Assembly (NCBI GenBank): GCA_032622095.1
Contig: CP136066.1
Location: 197,894,816-197,958,815, forward strand
Origin: Siphonodentalium dalli
Taxonomy: Eukaryota > Mollusca > Scaphopoda > Gadilida > Siphonodentaliidae
Direction: 5' to 3'
DNA: 64,000 bases
The position numbers were made by a program, and so were the translations under genes. Shown piece by piece: positions 44,654-56,279 of this stretch; the stretch's first letter is position 1; each line of letters opens with the position of its first letter. The notes beneath the pieces were generated by a model. The model saw only the letters and a program-made list of their open reading frames with translations, ran no database searches and was not told the origin of the DNA.

Positions 44654-47256
44654 CAGTCAGATGCTCGTAGCCCGTTTATATATAACTATGGGTATATGCC
44701 AGATACAACCGTACAAAAAAAACGCCGTTCTTTTGACCGTGTATTTATCTATGGTGTGTGTGCCGGTGGTTGTCCGTAACCCAATACCCGGTGTTATTGC
44801 TTTGAAAGGTAATCATGTTCGACTGGTGTTGTTAGATTGGTAATGAGATTAGCGGTTTCTATGTCTTGTCTGGTCATATTTACTGTTTGAAATTTGTCTG
44901 GAATAGACGCACTTCTTATACTAGAATTTACGCAACAGGAGCGTAGAGAAATCGCACGTCGAGTTGGTTTAAGGGTTTCTAGTTTTGTGGTTATGAGAGC
45001 TCATTTCCCCCTGATATCTGCTCCATATGTGGTCGTCTCCTTTAAAATATCTATTGATTTCAAACAGGGGGTATCCCCGACGTAGGGGCTATACGATTCC
45101 CCGACAGGGGGCAGACTTTAGCTACTGGGTTGACCATTGCAGATCTCCCCGACGTGGGTGTCTATCCCTCCGCGACACGGTGGGGATGTAGCCCCCTGAC
45201 TCCTCCCGCGGGTGCCACCCAACATAATTTAGTATCGATGATTTCTGGTCTTAAGTGAATGTAAGACCGCGCTCTTAGCATGGGCTGCCAAGCAGGAGCG
45301 TGTCGACAGGGGTGGTTATGCAGGGATCTTACCCCCCAAATTGTAGTCATTAATTGGAAAATTCAAACCAAAATTAGGTTGAAATTGTTCTCGTAGTTTG
45401 ATTTTGCAACAATTTCTTAGTGACGAACTTGTTGTTTTTAGACCAACATTTGTATATTTCTCTTTTCATTTGCAAAAATTCGGGACTGAAATGGCCATCA
45501 GTCAGAGACGTGGCGACAGGGGGGTTTGGGTGGGGGTGTCTCACCCCAACTTTGGTCAAAATTTTAAACAGTTGGAAATTTCATACCTGCCAAAACATTA
45601 GTTGAAAATTTCACACCAACAATAGTTTTGGAAATTTTCCTACCTTGGGGAGGGTGACAGGTTGGAAATTTCCTACACTTGGAAAGCTTGTGCACTGGTC
45701 CCTCCCCGATGGCCAGTTAATTTAAGAAAACAATATTGTCATACATTTGGTCAACATTGTCATTGGAATTGTCGTCAGTTGGAAATTTTCTAACCTATAA
45801 GTGGGGGTGTCAGGTTTGAAATTTCCAACTCTATGAAAGCTTTAGGCTAGTTTATATGCTAGGATGTTACGATTTTCTTGTTCATATTTCAAAATTTTCG
45901 CACAACGGGCCGAACCATTTGGTCAAACTTGTGGACTGAAATAGCCATCAGTTGGAGAATATTCCAACCTTAAGTGGAGTATGAGGTTTGAAAATTCCAA
46001 AACTATAGGAAAGCTTCAATTGAGGCCAGTCTAGATGCTAGGACTTGTGATTTTCTTGTATAGTTTTCAAAATTCTCTCACAACTATGGTGAACCCGGTG
46101 TGTCCTGGTAGCTTGTCCGTAGCCGTGTGCATTTGTCTGGAGTTAGACCACTAGATGTCAGGATTTATGCAATTTTTCAGGTTAAAATATCTGAAATGTT
46201 CTCATACCGGGAATATAGAACCATGGTTTATAAATATATAGGATATTTGGCCTGAGCACTGATGTGCACGGGGGTACAAATGGAATTATGCAAAACTTGT
46301 GTTTGGTCTGATTCTGATTCAAGGGGGGGGGGTTGCGGTTGGAATTTCTTACGGTGGACACAACGGAGACCCTCTAGCCACGTCCCTGCCATCAGTTGGC
46401 AATTTTCAAATCTAAGGATGAGTTTCAGGTTAAAAAATTCCCCGAATTGGAAAGCTTGAGGCCAGTCTAGATGTTAGGATTGTCAAATTTTCATGTTCAG
46501 ATTTTCAAAATGTTCTCACATCGGGCCTAACCATCTGTTCTGTGCCATAGCCAGTATAGTTACTTGCTAATTAATTTAAGAACAAATAAATCGGGGTGTA
46601 AATTTGTCTGGCGTTATACCACTAGATGTTAGGATTATTTAATCTCATACTGGGCCGAACCATCCTTTTCATTCCCCTGTATGGCCAGTGGCCACAAGAC
46701 AACTGGTCCATTTAGAATAGGCTACCATTTAGTAGTCTAAGGGGGGAACATTTGGGAAAAATCAAAGCACCGGAGGAGGGGGGTGAAAACTGAATTACGC
46801 AAACTTGTGAGTTTGGTGTGGTTCAATGGGGTGGGGTGCAGTTGGAAATTCCAAGGTGGAGACCACCCCAACGAAAACCACCCAGCCAAGTCCCGAGTGC
46901 CAAATATCCAAGATTCAACCATGCAGGGTGCCCCTCGCGACTTAGTTTCTGCTTTCGGCATAGGCCTATTTGATTTCTATCCGAGAATACACTGAACCGG
47001 CGGCAATATATTGACCATACTCTTAATGAAAAGACTTCCGTGCCACGGAATCCGTGGTGATCAGACGGTAACGTCGTGCTGCAAGGAAGGCGATAATTGT
47101 GTTGTAGAAATGATACGGAAAACCGATTGTCAAAAAACACAACATCAAAATACACAGGGCAAGGCTTATCGATCCAAACTGTGGAGTGTGTTTTCATTGT
47201 GTATTTCTCGCATATACCCATGGTTATATATAAACAGGCTACGAGCATCTGACTGC
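44654..47256. repeat. 2.6-kb region bounded by 47-bp inverted repeats
   Basis: CAGTCAGATGCTCGTAGCC(C/T)GTTTATATATAAC(T/C)ATGGGTATATG at 44654-44698 is the complement of 47210-47256. The interior is non-coding and largely degenerate repeat. It may be a decayed element with these sequences at its termini, or two inverted insertions. Confidence 0.5.
45340..46720 (+). repeat. Degenerate tandem repeat family
   Basis: Imperfect units of about 190-230 bp share GCCATCAGTTGGAAATTTTC, GAAAGCTT(C/G)A...GAGGCCAGTCTAGATG(C/T)TAGGA, TTTCTTGT(T/A)...TTTTCAAAAT(T/G)(T/C)TCTCACA and CGGGCC(G/T)AACCAT. At least four units are visible. The family also appears at 37310-37590 and weakly at 26290-26490. G-runs at 46323-46332. 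Confidence 0.65.
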
Positions 47257-48342
47257 AGGTGTATGTCACGATGACAGTCAGATACCAACATTCATAATAT
47301 ACTGATCACATGTCACAACATACAGGTCATCTGGTCATCACTGGAAACTAACTGCACACTCCCATGATGTGTATGAGTGATATGGTTATACCGTGACGTG
47401 CTGCTCCCTAACTCCAGGATATGGAATATGGGTGATATGGTCACCGCTGGAGAAATAATATGGCAAGTCATGCAGGTTCTGGATATGGGTAACTGAGCCG
47501 ACCATGCACTGCTGGAACTTGCATTCTAGTTGCCCAGTCCCATGATAAGAATATGTTGTCAGTGATACCTACACACAAGCGACGCATGTCATGGACATAG
47601 CTGTTCGAGTGGCTTCTTCTCTTGAAATTGTCTATCACAATACTATGGATATCATAAGATATTACTAGGGACAATGGCACTGGGGTCCCAATTTCAGGAT
47701 TTGCACAATACACCACCAAATCACTGAATTGCCTCCCATGCAGTCCAACATCTGGTAACCATTAAAATTTGACACTTTGACTCGGTCGTTATATCGCTAT
47801 CAAATCAGCATTATATGCAGACGCTCCGAGAACGGTTTGCATGGATACGTGTTATATGTAGCGGGTACTTTACTGTATTACTTTATCAATAGTTTTGTCA
47901 CTGCTTTAGATCACCACGCTGGAAATGCACCCAGTCGCTGGATACAACTACTCTAGGCACGAATACGGCACCGGATAACATAATCTGAGAAGACTAGGCA
48001 CTCAGTCTCCGGATACCAGGAGATTGCGTGTAATAGATATAGTTAACATATCACAGAGGAGTCTCTGGATATCGATGTTCGGGCTATATTGGAGAAAGCT
48101 ATGTAATTTGACCAACAACTTTCTTAATACGGGCACTATAATGATCCATGATGAGATACGTGTAACCTGCCGCTGATGTGAACATTGGATATCCAAACCC
48201 CGTAACTGTACATGTTATGCATGGAAGTGGACTGCGCTTCTTTTTCTCATGTTGCCAAATAATTTGTACAAAATATTCTACATGGGAAACTAATATTTAA
48301 TAAAAGGTCGGCCGACCACAGTGTCCCCCGACAACGTGGCAA
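47257..48342. other. Non-coding region
   Basis: No gene could be established. An 83-codon minus-strand frame at 47468-47719 is preceded by a TTACCAG acceptor-like sequence but I do not recognise its product. Confidence 0.4.
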
Positions 48343-48416
48343 GTCGATGGCCGCTTTGTTAAAGAAATTAAAAAAATATATCGATGGCCGCTTTGTTAAA
48401 GAAATTAAAAAAAATG
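48343..48416 (+). repeat. Two-copy tandem duplication, about 38 bp
   Basis: TCGATGGCCGCTTTGTTAAA followed by GAAATTAAAAAAA occurs twice in a row. Confidence 0.9.
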
Positions 48417-48599
48417 TTGAAATGTTCTAAGACGAAAGGGTTAATAATTCCTTAAAAAAATAATTTTTCCGTCATCTATATACATGTTGCACATCTGCAA
48501 TATGTGGGTAACAATACTCTGAAGATTCAAATATCTACGATCAAAACTGTAGGAGGAGTTGGTTACACCATGAAGGTACCCTCATACAGAAAATTATAA

Positions 48600-49140
48600 A
48601 AAAAAAAAATTCAGTCGAAAGGACCATAACTCTAGGAAAAATCATTGAATCAAACTCAAATTCGAACTTGACCTGTATTTTGATATGAACGACTCACAAA
48701 AAAATAGAATTTTCAATTGAACAGTCCAAACTTGAGTTATCATCCGGAAACCAAAGAAATAAGAAGAAAATTGAATTTTCTAAGTCGAAAAAAGTCCATA
48801 ACTCTAGGAAAAATCATCGGATCAAACTCAAATTCGAACTCAACTGTATCTTGATATGACTGATCCACATAAATACGGTATTTGCAATTAAAGGATCCAA
48901 AGTTGAGATATCATCCGGAAACCGAAAAAGTGAGACATTTTCTAAGTAAAAAAAAAGTTGAAAAAAGGGAAATAACTCCATAAAAGAACTTCAGATCAAA
49001 CCCAGAATTGCAGAGCACCTGTGTGCTTGGTTTTGACACCTACATACCAAGTTTAAATCAAATCGGATTATCATTACTGGAGTTATAACTCCGGACGCAC
49101 GGACGGACGACGGACGGAGCTGATTACAATAGTCCCCCGA
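48600..49140 (+). repeat. Tandem array, about 172-bp unit, with GGACGG tail
   Basis: Units anchored by CCATAACTCTAGGAAAAATC at 48624 and 48796, with a decayed third at about 48969. Each has TCAAACTCAAATTCGAACT and AGTTATCATCCGGAAACC-type sequence. The block ends with CATACCAAGTTTAAATCAAA, ATAACTCCGG and a GGACGGACGACGGACGG microsatellite, then a G-run. The order parallels the arrays at 27 and 56 kb. Confidence 0.8.
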
Positions 49141-50510
49141 AAATAAATTTAGGGGGGGGGGACAAAAATTGAACATTGGCCATCATCGCTCGGGAAATTC
49201 GTTCCAGCAATGCAGTCCCTAGATATAAAGAAATCTACGTTTGCAACCCCTGGTGACCATTTCACACGTGGTTCCGTCGTTACACGGAAATTCGTAACTT
49301 AGTTTATGACTCCTTAAGCATACTATTGCCATGTGTACAAGGAAAATTTTGTCATAACCCATGTATCCCATGTAATTGGGTCTCAATTTTTCTGTTGGAG
49401 AATTTCCACACCCCTAGTATCTTATCAGTTTTGGTACAAATACATGTACTTTCAGTATACATCAAGCTTGAATGAAGAATCTGTTCAAAGGCACCCGGTT
49501 AGTAAGGGTGTGGTATATAGGAATCAGTTTGCCCATCCGTTTGTCCTATCGTCCGTCCGTGGACACAACTTTGTACCAGTTTCTATTCCTATATTTTTAA
49601 GTCTATGTTTAACAACTTGGCAGATGTTTAGCACCATGGGAACCTGAACACCTGTGATTATAAGGTACATCTACATTTTTAGTGAGTTATATGCCACTTT
49701 TTCGACATAGACATTTTTCACAACCATGCATAACTTTGGCCGAGCATGTATTCCTATATTTTAGGGTCAATAAAAACAAAATTTGCGAAAATATTTAAAA
49801 CTATGTGACCCTGTGTACCTGCACTGGTGCAGCATTAAAGATCTTGTGTCAATGCATTCTCTCATATATGAGAGTCTCCAATGTGTCAATTATTAGGCTT
49901 GATTTGATGAGTGGGATATATGACTCTCTCTAGCATCAATAAAATCCGCATAATGGCTTATCTGTCAATTTAAAATGTCCCATCTGGTCTGATATCAAAT
50001 TGTTCAAAAGTTTCTAGTTCCAAGCCCATGTTCTGCTCGTTGCAATGTTTATTATTTATTGTAAACTGTACATGTATTAAGACAACCCCATAATAACATC
50101 CAACTTAAATGCCCTTTGAAAAGGGCATCATGAGGATAAATATATGACATATATTTTTATGAATGGTCATCATAAATGGAGGAGGTAACCACTACACTCA
50201 TATGAAATAATACCACACCGGCACTGGTGGGTGATCTTAATTCAAAACTTAAATCCATTGTGTACATGTGTCTGACACAACTATCAGCCGATATAGAATT
50301 TCGCGCAATTCTAAAGAAATACCATTGAAAAAAATGCTAATTTCACGGACTGGTTCATGTAGCAATCGTACATGGTTCAAGTATCAGGTTTAATAACTTT
50401 GATGTGTGTCAAATCACATTGGACATCAGATTGATAGTAAACACTTAAAATACCCAGCAAACACGTCATTTTTATTTTTAAAAAATTCGGTTGTAAAATA
50501 TGTTAATTAC
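49141..50510. other. Non-coding region with a relic of the piggyBac MITE
   Basis: No gene supported. At 49847-49880, TGTCAATGCATTCTCTCATA plus TATGAGAGTC resembles the palindromic core of the MITE copies at 11.2, 11.7 and 52.4 kb, but the ends are missing. Confidence 0.45.
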
Positions 50511-50753
50511 AAAGGTACTGTACACTAAATCTGGCCATTTATATGACCATCTCCTTTTGTACTCAGCAGAATATATGCAACACATGAATTAATTTGAGGC
50601 ATGGATTAACGCAAAATACATGTGTGTACTCTGTGAACAATGTAAACATGGTAATTATAATGAAAATGAATTTATGACTGGAGTCATATATTCTGTTGAG
50701 TATAAAATGAGATGGTCCCATAAATGGTCGGATTTAGTGTACAGTCCCCCTTT
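50511..50753. mobile_element. MITE with about 70-bp inverted repeats
   Basis: AAAGGTACTGTACACTAAAT, then C(T/C)G(G/A)CCATTTAT and GACCATCTC at the left pair with the complement of the right end (…GAGATGGTC…ATAAATGGTC…ATTTAGTGTACAGTCCCCCTTT). The interior is about 90 bp. Non-coding. Confidence 0.8.
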
Positions 50754-52446
50754 AATGCTTGTAATAATGCATGTACCTGATTAGAACAAGTCTTCTCAGT
50801 CCACAGCTTGGTGTAACGGTTTGGCTGATGCAATGTTGGGCCGAGTCCCGTCGCATTACTCTTCTATAACGGATTTTACACCCATAATCGTGGGCTGGAG
50901 TTATAGTGCTTGGGCCGGTATGTCTTCGGATTAGGTCAAATGGATGCTTTGTGTATAAGAACATAGAGGGCAGCCTTTCCCAAGCATGATTATTTCAAAC
51001 CTGCATATATCAGAGGTCCGTTGCCAAAGCAACGAGTTTTATTTGTAAACAAAGTCCTGCTTTCCAGAAAACTTTAAAATTTTGCGCTATCAGAACATGT
51101 ATGTAAACAATAAATTAAACGATCATATCATCACTTCACCTTTTTCTATCACGGTAAATGATATATCATGTTGAGTACAGATTAATCGCGGACATGTCAG
51201 ATGATTAATCACATTCAGGGGTTCATTTGAATGCCCGGGATCCATGTACACCTCCTTTTCAATGTAAGTATGTTATAGAAGAGTAGCGGGGTAGGACTCG
51301 GTCCAAAACAGCATCAACCCAACCGATATCCCAATATGTTGTGTACCGAGAATACTTGGTCTAGTACATGAACATTAAACACGCAATCTTCATGATCACA
51401 GAAACACTTATTGAAACCATTATGTATATACAAAGAACAACATGAGTCTGTTAATGGGTTTGTTGATACGACACGAGTGCTAGCGCGCATTGATAGAACG
51501 AGAAGCACAGCCTCGAGTGCTATCCTTCCTCGATCAACAAATCCATTAGTACATCTCGTTATGTGATTATTACACGTCATCGTTCTAGAATCCGTGCATT
51601 AAAACAGTTGTAATGCTTTTGTTGATAATGCTACACACCCTCCACAATTACTGCCGATATATATGACGGCTGAAATAACAATATTGCACACTGTGCCATG
51701 CACGTATAACGCAAAAAAGTGTCATCTCCACCAGAGAAAGTATGCTCAATATCCTGCTATCTCACCTATACATTCCCTTGTTATCGTTGTGACATTTTGG
51801 TGACATCACATCAAATGAACAAACGAGTGGAATTTATAAAAACAGTGTTACTACTCGTTACAGAATATGAACCTGGCTGTATTCACACAATCCCAAAGTT
51901 CTCCGATGTGTAGATTACGAACATTTACTAAATTCAAGTTCATGATATGTGTACCAATTTCTTATCGGGATTACCTCGCATATATCTGCTTGTGTTTGAG
52001 CTGTTGTGTTGTATGATCATGCACGATTCTACCAAACATGACAAACATGTGATTGAATAGTCTATCGTATACTAGGGTCGTAACACTGTGGGTGGGGGTA
52101 CGGTCATTGTATAAAAAGTAATATGTAAGTAACGAACGCATAATCTGATAGTTTGTTATATCATTTTTTTTCTGCACACGATTAGCAGAACATATCCGGA
52201 TCTGGAGGTCTTATAGACTGCATTGTGACAGAATTTATGCACGTTTAAAGGAATGTCCTCCTGCATAAGAATGGCTTCACTGTCACTATAGTCTTGTTGA
52301 CTCACACATATACTGTGGTCAAATATCACACCAAGAGTCAATGGCGGCAGTTGACAAACATAACAGGAAGATGTTGCTAATTATTATGTTCATGATGGAA
52401 ACGAGATTAATCCTGTCTTTTCTTGAGACTTATCCAAGCACCACCT
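50754..52446. other. Non-coding region with one weak hairpin
   Basis: A hairpin at 51452-51556 pairs TTAATGGGTTTGTTGAT with ATCAACAAATCCATTA around a GC-rich loop with CACGAGTGC and CTCGAGTGC words. No gene supported elsewhere in the interval. Confidence 0.45.
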
Positions 52447-52846
52447 TTAACCCTTTACCCAACACACCGGCCAAAACCGGCCAAATAAAGCTTCAACAGC
52501 ATAAAATATCTTCGGTCTGTCTCAATAGAACCATACAAATATGGATATCATTGGAACCGGCTCCTTGACCACATTGTGATAGTTACAGTTATGCCCTGTG
52601 CCAACGCATTCTCTTATATATGCGAGTCGACCATAGGTCGCCTCGCATATATAAGAGAATGCATTGGCCTAAACAAAATCTTTTTTTGACACTTTTTACC
52701 ATTTTTTCTTACATTCTTTAACAATTTTATAATTTTTAATGTGTTAAGCCAATGCATTCTCTTATATATGCGAGGCGACCTATGGTCGACTCGCATATAT
52801 AAGAGAATGCATTGGCACAGGGCCCTTCTGTTGGGTAAAGGGTTAA
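52447..52846 (+). mobile_element. piggyBac-type MITE, copy 3
   Basis: TTAACCCTTTACCCAACA at the left end, the inverted copy at the right, TTAA on both flanks, 400 bp. Same orientation as the copy at 11721 and nearly identical to it; I note only a handful of substitutions. Both 67-bp palindromes are present. Confidence 0.9.
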
Positions 52847-53040
52847 TCGATAGCAGTCCCATTTTATACAATGATGATGGGTTTTCCTGGAATACAAGAA
52901 ATATTAGGCATTCATAAGACAATCTCTTTTGTAATGCGATAATTCCACAGACCTACGTCCTTGCATGTTTAACTTTGACAGCGATTCGTCAAGTTAGACG
53001 GACAGATAATAGATCATGCATGGAAGCACCAAGGACGATA

Positions 53041-53512
53041 CATGCGCCCAAGTATGCCAAGCCTGCAAACAGCGTGTCTGTCATTTGCAGAATGAGGTCC
53101 CTAGGGGGTGAATTTAGTGATGCTATCCCGCTCAGCGGGTTACCATCACCAAATTCACCCTCTGGAGACCACATTCTGCTTAGGCTTCATCTTCTGGGAA
53201 GTATCTATAGTATTAAATTAACATTGTTTTAGTTACATTTCCCTTCTAGGAAGTTTCTATATCACCTAATTTGCAGAAGATAAAATTCATAATTGAGGTG
53301 CCCAATGGGTGAATATAACCAACTTCAACTGGGGAACTTCAATCTGATCCTAGTTCTGCCATAGCAGTTGAGGGCCTTAGCAGAATGAAATCCCCAGGGG
53401 GTGGGGGAATTTAGTGATCCTATCACGCTATTGATCGCGTCACTAAATTCACCCACTGTGGACCTCATTCTGCAAATGACAGACACGCTATTGCAGGCGT
53501 GCATGCGCCGAA
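53041..53512. mobile_element. MITE containing two H1 hairpins
   Basis: Outer inverted repeats CGTGTCTGTCATTTGCAGAA TGAGGTCC (from about 53066) and the complement at 53440-53490, extending outward through GCCTGCAA to GCATGCGCC-like ends. Immediately inside each outer arm is a hairpin of about 90 bp (53091-53178 and 53383-53475) with GGTGAATTTAGTGATGCTAT and TCACTAAATTCACC arms. A relic of this hairpin is at 1246-1341. Confidence 0.75.
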
Positions 53513-53690
53513 CAAGAAACCAGATGATGAGTATGTATGACGACCATGCGAAGAATACAACGATGAGAAGGGGAGGGGCGATGGCCGTAATACTGATGTG
53601 TATGACGAGAAGACGAAGACGGACACGACTATATATGTGAGAGTATGTATGGGGAAGGACAGGATTAGAGGAACACGATAAAGAACAATA

Positions 53691-53984
53691 CTTAGTGAAC
53701 GTTCAGACGACCACGATTCAATCGTATAAGTGAATGAATCGTGCATAGTTTGTGATGACATCGTGGGTTGTTCATAAGCATAGATTGACTACTATACGAT
53801 CTTTCCAGCTACGATTTTTTACGTAAACACGACTGCGATTACGTCGCAAGTGGAGGAAGTCAAGGATATGCCACGATTTATATCTAAAATTAAACACTGC
53901 TTGATATTATTTTTTTACTTGCGATCCTACTACGGAAATCTTTCCACTTACGATTGAATCGTGGTCGTCTGAACGTTCACTAAG
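53691..53984. mobile_element. MITE rich in CGATT words
   Basis: Inverted termini CTTAGTGAACGTTCAGACGA then CCACGATTCAATCGTA at both ends (about 38 bp each). The interior repeats ACGAT(C/T)T-type words, with ACGATTTTTTACG and GCGATTACGTCGCAAG. No convincing target duplication. Non-coding. Confidence 0.78.
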
Positions 53985-54404
53985 CTGGAAGAGGAGACGG
54001 GGCGACGCTGACCATGCTGATGATGATGACAATTTATAAGTATGTAACCTACTATATTGTATCATCTTGTGTCGCATTTGTTTGGTTACGTTATTGCACA
54101 CCTCGCCCCAGTAATACAATACATCGCAAGATGAGACAAACACGGAATATTCCTATATACATTTATGCATTATACACAAACCTTATCAAGCTGAGGCGTT
54201 TGATAGTTACTTGAGTTGAAGAAATTACATCATTGTACATGTTTGCTTCGCATAGTAAAGCTTCACAGTTGTATAATATTATACGTATTGGGAGGTTTAG
54301 TTATTGTTAATAGCGAGGTTCAGCCACACGTACATGTAACTTGTAACGTGTGTTGTCATTGCCAACGAAATCACCTGACTCACCTGACCATTCCGCCTAC
54401 ACGT

Positions 54405-54449
54405 ACTGCATCCACTGTGGAGGATCTATTCCTAGGAATGTGGTGCTCT
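54405..54449 (+). repeat. Dispersed repeat R2, copy 1
   Basis: CACTGTGGAGGATCTATTCC, then TAGGAATGTGGTGCTCT, is present in inverted orientation at 58603-58646; similarity extends weakly to TATTCCGGTG(C/T)T about 45 bp further in. The pair brackets a 4.2-kb region. Confidence 0.75.
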
Positions 54450-55750
54450 ACCAATTTTTTTAGCAATTTGTATCGTGACATTCCGGTGCTTTACTGGGGA
54501 TTTTTTATTTTCGCCGCACAAAAGTGAAGAAAAATTACAGATTATGTAAGTATATCGCAGGTTTCTTTTAACCAATGGATTATTTATATTGATGTTCACA
54601 TTGATATGTGAGAAAATGTAAGAAATCCCATAGGAATGCCCGTAAATCGACATTTTATAATTATATTCCGATACTTTACAGAGTGCTCAGTGCTCTCCCA
54701 ATAGTCAAGTGCTCTCCCCAGGATCATGTATTGTGCTATAACAAGCAAAAAAGCGAATACATACTAAATATTATGCGTTGGTTAGGGGGTAATAAACTTA
54801 ATATGTTATTTTGCGTCGCATATACGTCCATAAAGGCATACTGTGTTCGTTTCATCACGTATTTCAGGGGTAGCAAACGCAATGGGGAGTATATGAATGA
54901 ACTATGTAATCTATAATTATTTCCATGTGTTCTATTGGATATAACTGATAACAAACGCTCAATTCTTGTTCAGGAAATGATTGTCGAACGTATTTTTATT
55001 GTGTAACTGTAATTGTGGCCAATCTTGGAATGTTACATAGTTGGTTGGTTTATGGCAATTAATAGGTCATTATCCTTGTTATATCCCCAACAGAAATTGT
55101 TGCACCAGTGTTCACAAATATCATGTTTCATGTAAAATATCATGCTGAGATTTTGAAACAACCGAGCAGTCGAAACCGGAAAACCTCAAACATATTTACG
55201 TAGTTTGGTGGAATAACCGCGAAAAACTAAACACGATATCAGGTATGACTATACACAGGTTCATGCAATTAGGTCCATTCGAGCAAAACTTACAACACAA
55301 TCAGGTAGTAAGAGTGTTTTAATAGAGTAATCCCACGCTACTGTTCCTGTTGTGGCTAAAAAAAGAGCTAAACTACACTTTACATGTGTATCACGGGGTG
55401 ATAGACCGTTGATGGACCAGTGGGGGTGTTTTTATTCTCATTGTTCAGTGATGTTCCCCAATAATCGTGACCAGATTTTCATTGCGAACTCGAACGCCAA
55501 ATTACAAACCCGCCAAATTACAAACCCGCAAATATGTAAGTATGTATATATATGTTTATGTGTGTATTTGAATGGCCGTTTGTATGTACATGTATACTTG
55601 TTTTATTTCGACATTTGCGTCGTTTTGGTGGTCAGTGCTCTGTTTCTGATTTGTGACGCCATCATGTGTGTATGCACCAATGTTGGATTTTCATTATTCG
55701 TATTTCTTACCTCATACAGTGATGGTCTAATTAATCGACTTCATAACAAC
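54450..55750. other. Non-coding region
   Basis: No gene could be supported. A 137-codon plus-strand frame (55352-55765) is rich in Val, Tyr, Cys and Phe as expected from TGT/TAT-rich DNA and lacks any recognisable domain. Confidence 0.4.
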
Positions 55751-55910
55751 TGCATAATTAATTAATTATGGGTAACTTTTCAGGATTTAGTCGGAAATAT
55801 GGCTTGTTGCCATTCATCGAAAAGCTCTCGAGCCATATTTCCGACTAAATCCTGAAAAGTTATCCATAATTCTGATGTGGTTAAGGAGTTGATTAATTAG
55901 AGCATTACTG
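55751..55910. mobile_element. MITE M2, copy 2, with inverted internal duplication
   Basis: Ends match the M2 copy at 35888 (…GATTAATTAGAGCATTACTG). Inside, GG(A/G)TAACTTTTCAGGATTTA then GTCGGAAATATGGC is present twice in inverted orientation around a loop of about 30 nt, whereas copy 1 has the same sequence only once. So this copy is a hairpin derivative. Confidence 0.75.
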
Positions 55911-56279
55911 TATGGTTTACTTATTGACTTAAATCAGGGGGAAAAACCCTATTTTCATATTATCAACATCCCTGTCCAAAAAATGGTGTGTAATTACTGA
56001 AGCTTTGGTGTCTCAGTCCTGGAGCTCTAGATTTTCTTATTAAATCAGCAACTCTTGCACAAATCTATAGTATTTCCATTATCATATAGTGTGAATGTGG
56101 TGTCACCGAGGGCTTTCTTTCCTCATATGGTGTGCCTGTATACTCGAAAATTGAAGAAAATCAATGTCGCCCCGACTAATACAGAAAGTAATGCTATTGC
56201 AAGTAGCCCCAACTAATATATACCGAAGATTATATAATGCTATCACGAGTCGCTCCAACTAAAACAGAAGGTGATACTA

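Noticed and set aside
47468-47719. 83-codon minus-strand frame with an acceptor-like TTACCAG upstream
   Set aside because: No recognisable domain or neighbouring exon; one weak splice motif is not enough.
49064-49135. GGACGGACGACGGACGG as telomere or functional G-quadruplex element
   Set aside because: It is the ordinary microsatellite terminus of a tandem repeat block and lacks regular G-runs on one strand.
55352-55765. 137-codon plus-strand frame with several hydrophobic stretches
   Set aside because: Composition (Val, Tyr, Cys, Phe) is what TGT/TAT-rich DNA gives; the frame runs into the M2 MITE and starts without supporting context.
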